Positions 8,427-17,177 are shown, numbered from the stretch's first letter. The stretch: DNA of 64,000 nt from Halogranum rubrum (GCF_900114455.1 NZ_FOTC01000002.1:653012-717011), one strand, 5' to 3'. Numbers and translations are program-made. Notes: generated from the letters alone by a model not told the origin.

Positions 8427-9475
8427 CGGGACCACCGGACGGCCGAACCCGGCACGTCGGTCTCCTGCGACTCGCTCGCCGCCCCCTCGACGAACGCGGG
8501 AAGGTCACCGAAGTAGCCACGTTCGGCGTGTTCGGCGACTCCTTGCCCGTGGGCGCTCCCGGTCCGTGCGTGCGTGTACGCCTCGGCGACGCCCTCACGG
8601 TCGGCGATGGGGACGAGACGGACGGTCGTTCCACCGTCGGTCACGTCGAGGACGAGCACCGCTTGCGGGAACGAGCACGTGGCCGGAGCCAGTAGCTCTC
8701 GAACGTCATCGCGCGTCGCTGCGGCGGGCCAGTGGAGATGTCCGGAGAGGACGAGTGGAACGCCGTGCCGAGAGAGGACCGCGCGGAGGGCGTCGGCGTT
8801 CTGGAGACGGTAGAACGCTGCGTCCGGGAACTCACCGGTGTGTCGCCGCGCGTGCAGGAGGTTGTGATGGAGGGCGACGACGGGTGTCCGTGTCGTCCGT
8901 GCGTCAGTCGGGGTGTCCAGTGTGTCGTCGAGCCAGTCGAGTTGTGCCTCGGAGACACGCCCGACGTGCGTGTCTCGTAGGTCGCCGTCGCCAGTCGCAC
9001 TGTCGAGACAGACGAGGTCGAGTCCGCCGACGGCGACGCGGAACGGATACCGACCTCGGCCGTAGCGGTCGCCGAAACTGTCGACGGTGGGCGTCTCGTA
9101 CTCGTCCCACTGCTTCGGTACGTCGTGGTTCCCCGGGACGGCGACGGCGGGCGAGGTGAGTCCCGAGAGAATCTCGTCGACGAGGGCGAACTCCGCGGGT
9201 GCGCCGTCTTTGGTCAGATCGCCGAGAAAGAGCGTCGCGTCCGGTCCGAGGTCGTTCACGACGTCGATAGCCGCTCTGAACCGCGCTTCCGTCCGGTGAT
9301 ACACCTTCCACGTCCCTTCTGCTGTCGGCGTGACGTGCGGGTCGGCGACGACGGCGATGCGTGTCGTCTCCTCTGTGGTCGGTTGCGCCAATCGAGCGAG
9401 CACGGGGCCGACGGTCTCTCGCCCGGCGGATTCGGCTCCGTGAACCGAGTCGGGTCCCGGTGCCGCCGTCGTCAT
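8423..9475 (-). CDS. calcineurin-like metallophosphoesterase
   Basis: A 350-residue protein with the full metal-binding motif set of the family: DPH near residue 45, GDLTKDG near 85, GNHD near 115, HHN near 203 and SGHLH near 243. Such enzymes hydrolyse phosphodiesters or phosphomonoesters (nucleotides, cyclic nucleotides, phospholipids, nucleic acids); the substrate cannot be told from this sequence. There is no signal peptide, so it should act in the cytoplasm. It overlaps both neighbours by four bases (ATGA at each junction), with a 46-aa gene upstream and the helical protein downstream. Confidence 0.9.
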   Translation of the reverse strand: MTTAAPGPDSVHGAESAGRETVGPVLARLAQPTTEETTRIAVVADPHVTPTAEGTWKVYHRTEARFRAAIDVVNDLGPDATLFLGDLTKDGAPAEFALVDEILSGLTSPAVAVPGNHDVPKQWDEYETPTVDSFGDRYGRGRYPFRVAVGGLDLVCLDSATGDGDLRDTHVGRVSEAQLDWLDDTLDTPTDARTTRTPVVALHHNLLHARRHTGEFPDAAFYRLQNADALRAVLSRHGVPLVLSGHLHWPAAATRDDVRELLAPATCSFPQAVLVLDVTDGGTTVRLVPIADREGVAEAYTHARTGSAHGQGVAEHAERGYFGDLPAFVEGAASESQETDVPGSAVRWSR

Positions 9476-9612
9476 CGGTCGACGTACTCGGTGACGGTCC
9501 CGAGTGCCGTCTCTCGGCGGATGCGAATCCCGCCGGTCTCCGGGTCGAGTTCGATAGTCACCGACGTGGCCGGTCCCTGCAGGGAGTCGAATCCGAGCGT
9601 GTCCTCTGCCAT
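9472..9612 (-). CDS. 46-aa protein at the head of the phosphoesterase operon
   Basis: The ORF starts MAEDTLGFDSLQGPATSV and ends TVTEYVDR, with G/C-rich third codon positions. Its TGA overlaps the phosphoesterase start by four bases, and an AT-rich TATA region is centred about 31 bases before its ATG. The middle reads as a beta-hairpin-like segment (TIELDPETGGIRIRRE). It is too short for most gene callers, but the coupling and promoter position support it as a real gene. Its function is unknown. Confidence 0.65.
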   Translation of the reverse strand: MAEDTLGFDSLQGPATSVTIELDPETGGIRIRRETALGTVTEYVDR

Positions 9613-9635
9613 CGGTGGACAGAACGAGCGACGCC

Positions 9636-9667
9636 CCGATAATTATATCGGATATATTATATATTCT
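9636..9667 (-). promoter_or_regulatory. very AT-rich promoter region of the 46-aa/phosphoesterase operon
   Basis: A run of about 32 bases that is nearly all A and T (including TATATTATATAT) in a very GC-rich region. On the minus strand, CGATATAATT is centred about 31 bases before the ATG at 9612, the right spacing for a leaderless transcript. The extra AT tract upstream may hold a second TATA element or a regulator site. Confidence 0.55.
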
Positions 9668-9724
9668 GGTCGTGAGTGCTCTATCGTCTCCTGAGTGCTA
9701 TTGTCTCTCCACTTCATGTCTCGC

Positions 9725-10411
9725 TCAGACGCGGTGGAGTCGGTCGGCCGTCACGTGGAGTTCTCCTGCGTAGTGGACCAACGGTTCCCCAGCCGGTCTC
9801 TCGAACCCGTTGGCCTCGAACAGCGTGTTCGCCCGCACCTCGACGGTGGCGTCCTGCAACGGCCACGGGTCGTGGCGAATCGGGCAGTACCAGAGCCCGC
9901 TTCGTTCCGTGTAGAACCGGTAGTTCTCGACGAGGAACTCGTCTAACGACCCGGGTTCGGCACTGGCCACCGACCCTGTCGGCCGGTAGACGGCGTCGAA
10001 CTCTGCCGGCCTCGCGTGCGGGTTGGTTCGTCGGTGAGTGAAGTGAACCTCGTCGCCGTCCCGCGAGACGTGCATGTCGGCGTGGTAGTACGGGAGCGCG
10101 AAGAAGAGGCGCGCCATCGCGACGCCGAGAACGTCGCCCGCGTCGAGGTTGAAGAAGTAGACGCCGCGTTCGCCGCCGCCGCTCGGTTCGACGTAGGTTC
10201 GAAGGTTGACCTCGGGAAAACCCAGTCCGATTGGCGAGCCTCGGGGCCGAATCTCCGGCATCTCGAAGGCGACGACGCCGAGCCACGGGTCGCCGTCGTA
10301 GGTCGCCACGTCGAGCCCCGCCGGAATCCGCTCCTCGACGAGGGCCGGGTCGACGGGCCAGTGGAGGAACAACCCGTCGAGCCACGTCATCGACATCAGG
10401 TCACGGTGCAT
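9725..10411 (-). CDS. DUF2071 (YqjF-like) family protein
   Basis: A 228-residue soluble protein with the typical DUF2071 opening MTWLDGLFLHWPVDPALVEE and the central GVYFFNLDAGDVLGVAMAR segment. The family resembles the acetoacetate decarboxylase fold; its biochemical role is not established. The ATG at 10411 (MHRDLMSM) was chosen because the longer ORF adds a basic stretch not typical of the family; the ATG at 10396 is an alternative. It is divergent from the lipoprotein gene that follows, with 113 bases between them. Confidence 0.8.
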   Translation of the reverse strand: MHRDLMSMTWLDGLFLHWPVDPALVEERIPAGLDVATYDGDPWLGVVAFEMPEIRPRGSPIGLGFPEVNLRTYVEPSGGGERGVYFFNLDAGDVLGVAMARLFFALPYYHADMHVSRDGDEVHFTHRRTNPHARPAEFDAVYRPTGSVASAEPGSLDEFLVENYRFYTERSGLWYCPIRHDPWPLQDATVEVRANTLFEANGFERPAGEPLVHYAGELHVTADRLHRV

Positions 10412-10524
10412 ACGACCAGTTGGAGTGGCGGACACTTCGCCTTGACGCCGCCGGCAGGTCGATGGGTAAAAGGCCTCTTTGACTCTTGACAACTGTTAAC
10501 GCATCATCGAGCGTCTGTCTACGC

Positions 10525-11454
10525 ATGCGACGACAACATCTCGTGACCCTCCTTCTCGCCCTCCTCGTCGTCACGGCGGGCTGTTCCGGTGCAGGGGACA
10601 GTATGGCGGGTGGGAGCGACGAGAGTGGTGGCCAAGTAACCGACTTCGACGCCTCGACTGGCGGGTCCGAGAACGGCGGTAGTGGTAGCGGCGGAGACGG
10701 CGGCGAGGCCGCTCAGTCCGCCGGAACCGACAGCGCGAGTACGACGAACTTCGTCGCCCAGCGCGAACTCATCCGGACTGGCGAGATACGACTCCAGGTC
10801 GACGACTTCGAGTCGGCGGAGGCGAATCTGACGGCGGCCGTCGAATCACAAGGGGGCTACGTCAGCGACACGACTCAACAGGTCCACGGCTGGGAGAACG
10901 AGACGTGGACGACGGGGACGCTCGTGCTTCGCGTGCCGAAAGAGAACTTCAGCGCTCTCTTCGAGACGGTCAAAGCCGAAGGCGAGGTCCAAGAGTCGAG
11001 TACGGCGACGCAGGACGTGACCGACCAGGTGGTCGACCTCGAAGCGCGACTCGGGAACCTCCGCGCCGAGCGTGACCGTCTCCGAACGCTCTACGACCGG
11101 GCCAACGAGACCGAAGACGTACTCAGAGTCGGCCAAGAACTCTCGAAGACCCAAGAGGAGATAGAGCGACTCGAAGCGCGACTCCGTGCGCTCGAAGGCC
11201 GCGTCGCCTACTCGACTGTCACGGTCAACCTCTCGGAACCAGAACCGGAGTACCAGTACGTCCGCGGCGCAGCGTGGTACGATACGGGCGTGGTGACGGC
11301 GTTTCTCGAATCCGTCGACGGCGTGGTGGTCGTCCTCCGCGCGACGTTCGTCGGCGCGGCCTACGCCGCACCGTACGTCATCGTGTTCGGGCTTCCGATT
11401 GTGGGCATCGCAGTGCTCGCCCGCCGCCAGCATTGGCTCCGGCGGCTTCGATAG
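10525..11454 (+). CDS. DUF4349 lipoprotein with coiled coil and C-terminal membrane anchor
   Basis: A 309-residue protein with a signal peptide and lipobox VTAGC (Cys20), then a Gly/Ser/Asp-rich linker (about residues 22-70). The DUF4349 domain follows, with RTGEIRLQVDDFESAEANL at its start and a long heptad-rich helix around residues 165-225 (RLGNLRAERDRLRTLYDR). A C-terminal membrane helix (about 280-300) ends in basic residues. The double anchoring places the DUF4349 domain outside the cell at the membrane. The family's role is unknown. I chose the ATG at 10525 because the 13 residues before it do not belong to a signal peptide. Confidence 0.85.
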   Translation: MRRQHLVTLLLALLVVTAGCSGAGDSMAGGSDESGGQVTDFDASTGGSENGGSGSGGDGGEAAQSAGTDSASTTNFVAQRELIRTGEIRLQVDDFESAEANLTAAVESQGGYVSDTTQQVHGWENETWTTGTLVLRVPKENFSALFETVKAEGEVQESSTATQDVTDQVVDLEARLGNLRAERDRLRTLYDRANETEDVLRVGQELSKTQEEIERLEARLRALEGRVAYSTVTVNLSEPEPEYQYVRGAAWYDTGVVTAFLESVDGVVVVLRATFVGAAYAAPYVIVFGLPIVGIAVLARRQHWLRRLR

Positions 11455-11460
11455 CTCGGC

Positions 11461-12264
11461 TCAGACGCCGTCGACGCCGCCAACGGCGTCGAGCAAGTCG
11501 TCGTGCGTCTTCTCGTCGCTGGCACCGACGTACACTCCCTCTCGCGACGTCGAGACGACGCCCGCCTCTCGTGCCAAGAGTTCGCCCGCGTGCTGTTCGT
11601 ACACGTCGGGGTAGAAACAGACGATACCCTCCAGTGCGCCGCGGGCGACGAGTCCCCAGTCGACGCACGGCGACCACGTCTCGACGACGCGTTTACAGTG
11701 GTCACCGAGCGCCGACTCGATAGCCTCAGCTCGCTTCGCGAGTTCCTCGTCACGAATCGCGGGGAGGCCGACGACGAACGAGACGGTTCCGTTGTCGAGT
11801 GCGACGTCACTACCTGTCTCTAGCTGCTGGCCGTTGACTGTCGCCCCCACACCGTCGTGGGCGACGTAGAGCGTGTCGGGGAGCGGTTCGTAGATGGCCG
11901 AGACGACCGGGTCGCCGTCGTCGAGGACAGCGACGGCGGTGGCGAACGCCGGGAGGCCGCTCGCGAAGTTGTTGGTGCCGTCGAGCGGGTCGACGACCCA
12001 CTCGTAGCGACTCTCGCCGACCCGCCCCGACTCCTCGCCGTGGAGCGCGTGGTCGGGGAACGCCCCGCGAACCACGTCGAGCACTCGCGACTCGGCTTCC
12101 CGGTCGGCGACGGCTTTCACGTCGTCGGCTCCGTACTCGGCGTCGACGTGACCGGTCCGGAACTCGTCGGCGAGGTAGTCGCCGCCGGCCCGCGCCGCCT
12201 GCGTCGCGACGTCCGCGAGCGCCTCTCGACTCACGTCACGAGTGCGCTCGTGGGGTTCGTCCAT
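11461..12264 (-). CDS. inositol monophosphatase family protein (IMPase/FBPase-like)
   Basis: A 267-residue enzyme of the Li-sensitive Mg-dependent phosphatase family. The metal ligands are visible in HGEES (about residues 72-76) and in VVDPLDGTNNF (about residues 91-101). In archaea these enzymes often act on both inositol-1-phosphate and fructose-1,6-bisphosphate, so the substrate could be either; 3'-phosphoadenosine phosphate is a third option. The ATG at 12264 (MDEPHERTRD) was chosen; the longer ORF adds 67 residues of low-quality sequence. It converges on the DUF4349 gene with a six-base gap. Confidence 0.88.
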   Translation of the reverse strand: MDEPHERTRDVSREALADVATQAARAGGDYLADEFRTGHVDAEYGADDVKAVADREAESRVLDVVRGAFPDHALHGEESGRVGESRYEWVVDPLDGTNNFASGLPAFATAVAVLDDGDPVVSAIYEPLPDTLYVAHDGVGATVNGQQLETGSDVALDNGTVSFVVGLPAIRDEELAKRAEAIESALGDHCKRVVETWSPCVDWGLVARGALEGIVCFYPDVYEQHAGELLAREAGVVSTSREGVYVGASDEKTHDDLLDAVGGVDGV

Positions 12265-12348
12265 ACGCTCGTCAGTCGGTCTGTCGACAAGAGGCGTTCG
12301 GTCGACGGGTTCGCCGTGACAACTGGCAACGTGAGTCGGGAGAACGCA

Positions 12349-12357
12349 CCTTTTTGT
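12349..12357 (+). promoter_or_regulatory. TATA box of the S9 peptidase gene
   Basis: CCTTTTTGT is centred 28 bases before the ATG at 12381, so the mRNA is expected to be leaderless. This also argues against the ATG at 12354, which lies within the box. Confidence 0.6.
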
Positions 12358-12380
12358 GTTCACCACCGGTCGCCTCGGGT

Positions 12381-14531
12381 ATGACGGCAGACGCTCCAGA
12401 CGCCCGGGAGATTCCGCTCGACGCCCTCTACGACTTGACGCGGCCGACGGCTCTGGCGCTCTCACCGGACGGTGAGCGCGTCGCGTTCACAACGACGGAG
12501 TACGCTCCCGACGAGGACGAGCAGGTCGCCTCGCTGTTCGTCGCACCGACAGACGGCAGTCGCGACCCACATCGACTGACTCGCCTGCCCGGTGCGTCGA
12601 GTCCGACGTGGAGTCCGGACGGCGACCGACTGGCGTTTCTGGCCGCCCGCGAGGAGGACCCGGCACGTCGCGTCGGGCGACAGGAAGACGCTGAGGACGA
12701 CGAAAGCGACGAAAACGACGAGGACGGCGCGAGCGACGGCGACGAGGAGGGGGAAGATACCGACGCCGCGAACGGCGGGGGCGACGACCCGAAGTCGCAG
12801 GTGTGGCTGTTCGACCTCTCGCTCGGCGGCGACGCCCGACAGGTGACCGACCGCGAGCACGGCGTCTCGGAGTTCGACTGGGCACCGGACGGCGAGCGAC
12901 TCGTTATCGCCGCTCGCGACCCAACTGAGGAAGAACAGGAGTACCTCGACGAGCGCGAGGACGGCGGGCCAATCGTCACCGAACGACTCCAGCACAAAGT
13001 GAACGGGAAGGGGTGGCTCGACAGCGTCCGGACCTACCTGTTTGTCGTCGACGTCGAGACGGGCGAGGAGACACGTCTCGACGAGGCGTACAGCAGCGGG
13101 ACGACGAACGAGTTCGCCGGACTCCAGCCTCGGTGGGGGCCCGACGACCGTATCGCGTTCGTGACGACGCGGGCCGAACGGCCGGACGACACGTTCGTCG
13201 CCGACCTCTACACGGTCGACCCCGCGGGCGTCGAGACAGAGAAACTCACCGACTCGGACCTCACGGTCTCCTCGCCGCGATGGAGTCCCGACGGACACCG
13301 TCTGGGGTTCGTCGGACAGCACCCGACGCACTCGCCGGTTCCGTCGCAGGTGTACGCGCTCGACAGCAACACGGGTGAGTACGAGTCGCTGACGGCAGAG
13401 TTGGACCGCCGACTCGCGTGGAGCGGGACGCCGCAGTGGGCCGACGACGAGACGCTCTACACCGTCGTCGCCGACGAGGCTCGTTCTCGGCTGATTCGGG
13501 TCGATGCTGACGCCGACGAGGGTGAGGGCGCTGAGCGAACCTTCGAGGCGCAGGGGACCGACCGCGCGGTTCAGGGGTTCGACGTCGCGGGCGACACGGC
13601 CGCGCTCGTCTTCTCGCACCCCGAGGAGGGTCTCGACGTCTTCTCGGTTGACGTGTCAGACCTCGACTCGGACGGCGACCCCGACTCTCTTCGAAAGCTC
13701 TCGACGCTGAACGACGAGTTGCTCGACGAGTTCGAGTTTCCCGCCTGTCGCCGCTTCAGCTACGAGAGCGACGGCTGGGACATCGACGGTCTGCTCTATC
13801 ATCCGCCCGACTTCGACCCCGACGACCCGGATGGCGAGTCACGACCGCTCGTCGTCGGCATCCACGGCGGGCCGGTCTACTACGACGAACCGCAGTTCTA
13901 CTTCCCGCACGCTGTCCTTGCTTCGCGCGGCTATCTCGTCTTCCGGCCGAACTACCGCGGTGGCTCCTCCTACGGACAGGCGTTCGTCGAAGAACTCTAC
14001 GGACAGTGGGGAACGGTCGAAGTCGACGACATCGTCGCCGGGGTGGAGAACGTGGTGGGTCGCGGGTGGGCCGACTCCGAGCGTGTCTTCGGCTACGGCT
14101 TCTCCTACGGCGGCATCGCGCAGGGCTACCTCGTCACCCAAACGGACCTGCTGACCGCCGCCGTGCCGGAACACGGCATCTACGACATGCGGTCGCTGTT
14201 CGGAACCGACGACTGTCAGGTCTGGACCGAAAACGAGTTCGGCCTGCCGTGGGAGGATTCGGAGACCTTCGAGGCGGCGTCGAGCATCACCGACGTCGGC
14301 AATCTGGACACGCCGCTGCTCGTCATGGCCGGTGGACAGGACTGGCGCTGTCCGCCGAGCCAGTCCGAACAACTCTACGTGAGCGCGAAGAAGCAGGACG
14401 TCGACGCGAAACTGGTGATGTATCCCGAAGAGCACCACAACGTCGGTGACCCGGACCGGGCGATTCACCGACTAGAGGAGATTCTAGAGTGGTACGAGAA
14501 GTACGACCCGGCAGTGGAGCCGGACGACTGA
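12381..14531 (+). CDS. prolyl oligopeptidase (S9) family serine peptidase
   Basis: A 716-residue cytoplasmic peptidase of the acylaminoacyl-peptidase/DPP type. A WD-like beta-propeller fills roughly residues 20-440 (several 'SPDG-R' blades) and is followed by an alpha/beta hydrolase domain. The catalytic triad can be read as Ser575 in GYGFSYGG, Asp654 in GGQDWRC and His685 or His686 in EEHHN. A strongly acidic insert of Asp/Glu/Gly/Ser lies near residues 105-140, within a propeller loop; such inserts are common in haloarchaeal proteins. The enzyme should cleave short peptides. Confidence 0.92.
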   Translation: MTADAPDAREIPLDALYDLTRPTALALSPDGERVAFTTTEYAPDEDEQVASLFVAPTDGSRDPHRLTRLPGASSPTWSPDGDRLAFLAAREEDPARRVGRQEDAEDDESDENDEDGASDGDEEGEDTDAANGGGDDPKSQVWLFDLSLGGDARQVTDREHGVSEFDWAPDGERLVIAARDPTEEEQEYLDEREDGGPIVTERLQHKVNGKGWLDSVRTYLFVVDVETGEETRLDEAYSSGTTNEFAGLQPRWGPDDRIAFVTTRAERPDDTFVADLYTVDPAGVETEKLTDSDLTVSSPRWSPDGHRLGFVGQHPTHSPVPSQVYALDSNTGEYESLTAELDRRLAWSGTPQWADDETLYTVVADEARSRLIRVDADADEGEGAERTFEAQGTDRAVQGFDVAGDTAALVFSHPEEGLDVFSVDVSDLDSDGDPDSLRKLSTLNDELLDEFEFPACRRFSYESDGWDIDGLLYHPPDFDPDDPDGESRPLVVGIHGGPVYYDEPQFYFPHAVLASRGYLVFRPNYRGGSSYGQAFVEELYGQWGTVEVDDIVAGVENVVGRGWADSERVFGYGFSYGGIAQGYLVTQTDLLTAAVPEHGIYDMRSLFGTDDCQVWTENEFGLPWEDSETFEAASSITDVGNLDTPLLVMAGGQDWRCPPSQSEQLYVSAKKQDVDAKLVMYPEEHHNVGDPDRAIHRLEEILEWYEKYDPAVEPDD

Positions 14532-14743
14532 GGCGCGTGAATCGTTGACGAACTCACTGTTTCTGGTGCAGTTTGGGATACTCGGCAAAGCCCTCGCGCT
14601 CTCGACCCTCCGGGTCTCGTTGCGCTCCTCGTCGTTCGCTACACTCACTTCTGTGGTGCTTACGTCGCCGGGAGGGGTCGAGGAGCACTCGCCCTTGCAG
14701 TCCACCAGGCCCGCACCGCACCGTGCCTACCCTTCCCCATTTC

Positions 14744-14764
14744 TGGCGCGCATAGAGCGCGCCA
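14744..14764. repeat. perfect inverted repeat, 8-base arms
   Basis: Arms TGGCGCGC and GCGCGCCA flank ATAGA. The stem is perfect and GC-rich, so it could be a stable RNA hairpin. It lies inside the structured gene-free block. Confidence 0.6.
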
Positions 14765-14796
14765 AGCGCCCGTGGATTGACCAACTGTCGTGGCGC

Positions 14797-14829
14797 GTGG
14801 CTTTCCGGCGTCTTGTCGCCGGAAGCCAC
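14797..14829. repeat. long inverted repeat, 13-bp stem with one bulge
   Basis: The left arm GTGGCTTTCCGGCG and right arm CGCCGGAAGCCAC pair over 13 bp with one extra T in the left arm, around a six-base loop TCTTGT. There is no U-tract after it on either strand, so it is not an obvious terminator. Confidence 0.65.
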
Positions 14830-15053
14830 TCGTGTGAGGGATGAGCACCGCAGCGAGCGAAGCGAGTGAGGAGCGCAGTCGGTTGGGGAGGGTGTGGCTG
14901 TGCTAGCGCGTGGGCTTTCGAGGTGTTGTCTAGCTCATCGCCGAACCAGACAGAAACGTACTGAGCTACTCTCAGCAGACGAATGGACCGAGTACGTACG
15001 ACCACACACTCTCTCTCAGTCCCATGTACACTCATTCGCCGTCAACGAATACC

Positions 15054-15061
15054 TCTTTTAC
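15054..15061 (+). promoter_or_regulatory. TATA box of ribH
   Basis: TCTTTTAC is centred about 26 bases before the ATG at 15083. It matches a leaderless promoter and supports that start over upstream in-frame codons. Confidence 0.6.
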
Positions 15062-15082
15062 CGACCACGCAAACCCGCCAGC

Positions 15083-15487
15083 ATGGTCACACTCGGACTC
15101 GTGGTGGCGCAGTTCAACGAGAGCGTCACCCACCCCATGGAGGAGGCTGGCCGCGAGGCCGCCGCCGACGCGGGTGCCGACATCGTCGAAACGTACGAAG
15201 TACCCGGCGTCTACGACGCGCCGCTCGCCGCCGACCGACTCGCCCGACGCGACGACGTCGACGCCGTCGCCGTCCTCGGTGCAATCGTCACCGGCGACAC
15301 GAAACACGACGAAGTCATCGCCGACGCGGCGGCACAGGGCCTCACAGAAGTCAGTCTCGACCGGGACAAGCCAGTCTCGTTCGGCGTCGCCGGCCCAGGC
15401 ATGAGCGGGGCCGAAGCACGTGAACGCGTTAGCAAAGGAGCGGAAGCGGTTAGTGCCGCCATCGAGATGGTGGAGGTGTTAGCATGA
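15083..15487 (+). CDS. ribH: 6,7-dimethyl-8-ribityllumazine synthase
   Basis: A 134-residue archaeal lumazine synthase. It joins 5-amino-6-ribitylaminouracil and dihydroxybutanone phosphate in riboflavin synthesis. The family landmarks are VVAQFNESVT at the N-terminus, the VPGVYDAPLA segment (usual VPGAFE-type loop), the GAIVTGDTKHDEV core with the phosphate/catalytic His, and SFGVAGPG. The length matches short archaeal forms. It overlaps the following aminotransferase gene by four bases (ATGA), so the two are co-translated although the pathways look unrelated. Confidence 0.92.
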   Translation: MVTLGLVVAQFNESVTHPMEEAGREAAADAGADIVETYEVPGVYDAPLAADRLARRDDVDAVAVLGAIVTGDTKHDEVIADAAAQGLTEVSLDRDKPVSFGVAGPGMSGAEARERVSKGAEAVSAAIEMVEVLA

Positions 15488-16632
15488 GCATGGAGTTTGC
15501 CGACCGTGTTGGTCGTGTAGAACCGAGCGCGACGCTGGCTATCAGCGACCTCGCGAGCAAGTTAGAGGCAGAGGGTAAGGACGTCGTCGACCTCTCGGTC
15601 GGCGAACCCGACTTCCCGACGCCCGAGAACGTCATTCAGGCCGGAAAAGACGCGATGGACGCCGGCCACACGGGCTACGCGCCCTCGAACGGCGTGCCCG
15701 AACTGAAGGAGGCCATCGTCGAGAAACTGGAAGCCGACGGCATCGACTGCGGCCCGGAGAACCTCATCGTCACGCCCGGCGCGAAGCAGGCGCTCTACGA
15801 GACGGTCGAGACACTCGTCGACGACGGCGACGAAGTCGTCCTCCTCGACCCCGCGTGGGTCTCCTACGAGGCGATGGTCAAACTCGCCGGCGGGAGTCTG
15901 AACCGCGTCGACCTTTCGGACTATGACTTCCAACTCGAACCCGCCCTCGACGACCTCGGGGACGCCGTCTCCGACGACACGGAACTCCTCGTCGTCAACT
16001 CCCCGTCGAACCCGACGGGTGCAGTCTACACCGAGGAGGCTCTCGAAGGCGTCCGTGACCTCGCCGTCGAACACGACATCACGGTCATCTCGGACGAGAT
16101 CTACGACGAAATCACCTACGGCGTCGACCAGACCAGTCTCGGTTCGCTGGAAGGCATGGAAGACCGCACCGTCACCGTCAACGGCTTCTCGAAAGCCTAC
16201 TCGATGACCGGATGGCGTCTCGGCTACCTCTGTGCGCCCGAGGACCTCGTCTCGCAGGCAGGCAAACTCCACTCGCACTCGGTCTCCTCGGCCGTCAACT
16301 TCGTCCAGCACGCCGGTATCGAAGCCCTGAACAACACCGACGAGTCGGTCGAAGAGATGCGCGCGGCCTTCGAGGAACGCCGTGACATGCTCGTCGACCT
16401 GCTCGCCGAACACGACGTCGACGTCGCCGTCCCCGACGGCGCGTTCTACATGATGCTCCCCGTCGACGACGACGACCAGTCGTGGGCCGAGGGCGCACTC
16501 GAAGACGCTCACGTCGCCACCGTGCCGGGTAGTGCCTTCGGCGCACCGGGCTACGTCCGTATCTCCTACGCCGCCAGCGAAGAGCGACTCCGCGAGGCAG
16601 TCGACCGTCTCGCCGAGAACGACTACTTCTAA
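15484..16632 (+). CDS. class I/II pyridoxal-phosphate aminotransferase (aspartate aminotransferase-like)
   Basis: A 382-residue fold-type I aminotransferase. The PLP lysine is Lys237 in NGFSKAYSMTGWRLGY; Asn176 in SPSNPTG, Asp204 and Tyr207 in SDEIYDE and the C-terminal substrate arginine in GYVRISYA are conserved. The SVGEPDFPTP start is typical of the aspartate aminotransferase Ib group, which may also use aromatic or branched acceptors. The start is fixed by the ATGA overlap with ribH. Substrate choice needs activity data. Confidence 0.9.
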   Translation: MSMEFADRVGRVEPSATLAISDLASKLEAEGKDVVDLSVGEPDFPTPENVIQAGKDAMDAGHTGYAPSNGVPELKEAIVEKLEADGIDCGPENLIVTPGAKQALYETVETLVDDGDEVVLLDPAWVSYEAMVKLAGGSLNRVDLSDYDFQLEPALDDLGDAVSDDTELLVVNSPSNPTGAVYTEEALEGVRDLAVEHDITVISDEIYDEITYGVDQTSLGSLEGMEDRTVTVNGFSKAYSMTGWRLGYLCAPEDLVSQAGKLHSHSVSSAVNFVQHAGIEALNNTDESVEEMRAAFEERRDMLVDLLAEHDVDVAVPDGAFYMMLPVDDDDQSWAEGALEDAHVATVPGSAFGAPGYVRISYAASEERLREAVDRLAENDYF

Positions 16633-16719
16633 CTCGTCTCCCCCGGCAGCGCGGTTTCGGCGGTTTTCTTCCCCCTGAGAGACGCAAGAATTAGTAACCG
16701 ACTCGTCCACTCGTCGGCT

Positions 16720-17130
16720 ATGGTCTCCGAACCACTCCCCCTCCTCGCACTGCTGTTCGCGTTCTGTCTCCAACTCGGTGGTGTCGTCGGACTCTACCGT
16801 TACGTCTCGAAAGACGCCGCCGAACGCGGGATTCCGAACGCTCAGATACTCGGTGCCGCGTGCGCCGTCTTACTGGCACCGCTCGTCTACTACGGGGCCG
16901 CTCGTCGTCGTCACGGCGAACGTGAGTCGCCACCGACCGCCGACGAACGACGTGCACTCTTCGTCGGTATCGCGGGAATGGGTGCGTGGCTTCCCGCCGC
17001 GTTTCTCCCCCCGCCCGACCCTGTGTCGACAGCGGTCTACGCTCTTGGTTGTCTGCTCGTCACCGCTCCGCTCGCGTATCTGGTCTCGTTCCGGAGTGGA
17101 TGGTCACGGGCGAAACGACTCGTCGGCTGA
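16720..17130 (+). CDS. four-helix membrane protein, paralogue of the next gene
   Basis: A 136-residue protein with about four hydrophobic segments. It shares a recognisable pattern with the neighbouring 135-aa protein: an early 'Y-S-DA-RG' loop (YVSKDAAERG), a central PPPDP after the third helix, and a C-terminal PLAYLVSFRSGWSRAKR. It has its own TATA-like AATTAG about 30 bases upstream. Its function is unknown; the shared layout suggests tandem gene duplication. Confidence 0.7.
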   Translation: MVSEPLPLLALLFAFCLQLGGVVGLYRYVSKDAAERGIPNAQILGAACAVLLAPLVYYGAARRRHGERESPPTADERRALFVGIAGMGAWLPAAFLPPPDPVSTAVYALGCLLVTAPLAYLVSFRSGWSRAKRLVG

Positions 17131-17177
17131 GTTTCGACACCTCAAAATCTATACGACTGCCGACAGTCTCGCCGATA

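Larger units (their letters stand above)
14532..15082. other. structured gene-free block with nested inverted repeats
   Basis: About 550 bases with no convincing gene: ORFs here have poor third-position bias and no start context. The block contains a 10-base perfect inverted repeat at its sides (TGCGCTCCTC at 14621-14630 and GAGGAGCGCA at 14868-14877), two internal hairpins listed separately, and GAGC/GAAGC-type low-complexity runs near 14840-14880. The layout resembles a small repeat-family element or a non-coding RNA rather than ordinary spacer. The last ~30 bases hold the ribH promoter. Confidence 0.5.

Noticed and set aside
14532-15082. Short ORFs in the gene-free block
   Set aside because: Mixed third-position bias, internal hairpins and no start context; better explained as non-coding.
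15562-16773. 403-aa minus-strand open frame opposite the aminotransferase
   Set aside because: The plus strand encodes a complete PLP enzyme with all active-site residues; the antisense frame has no motif.
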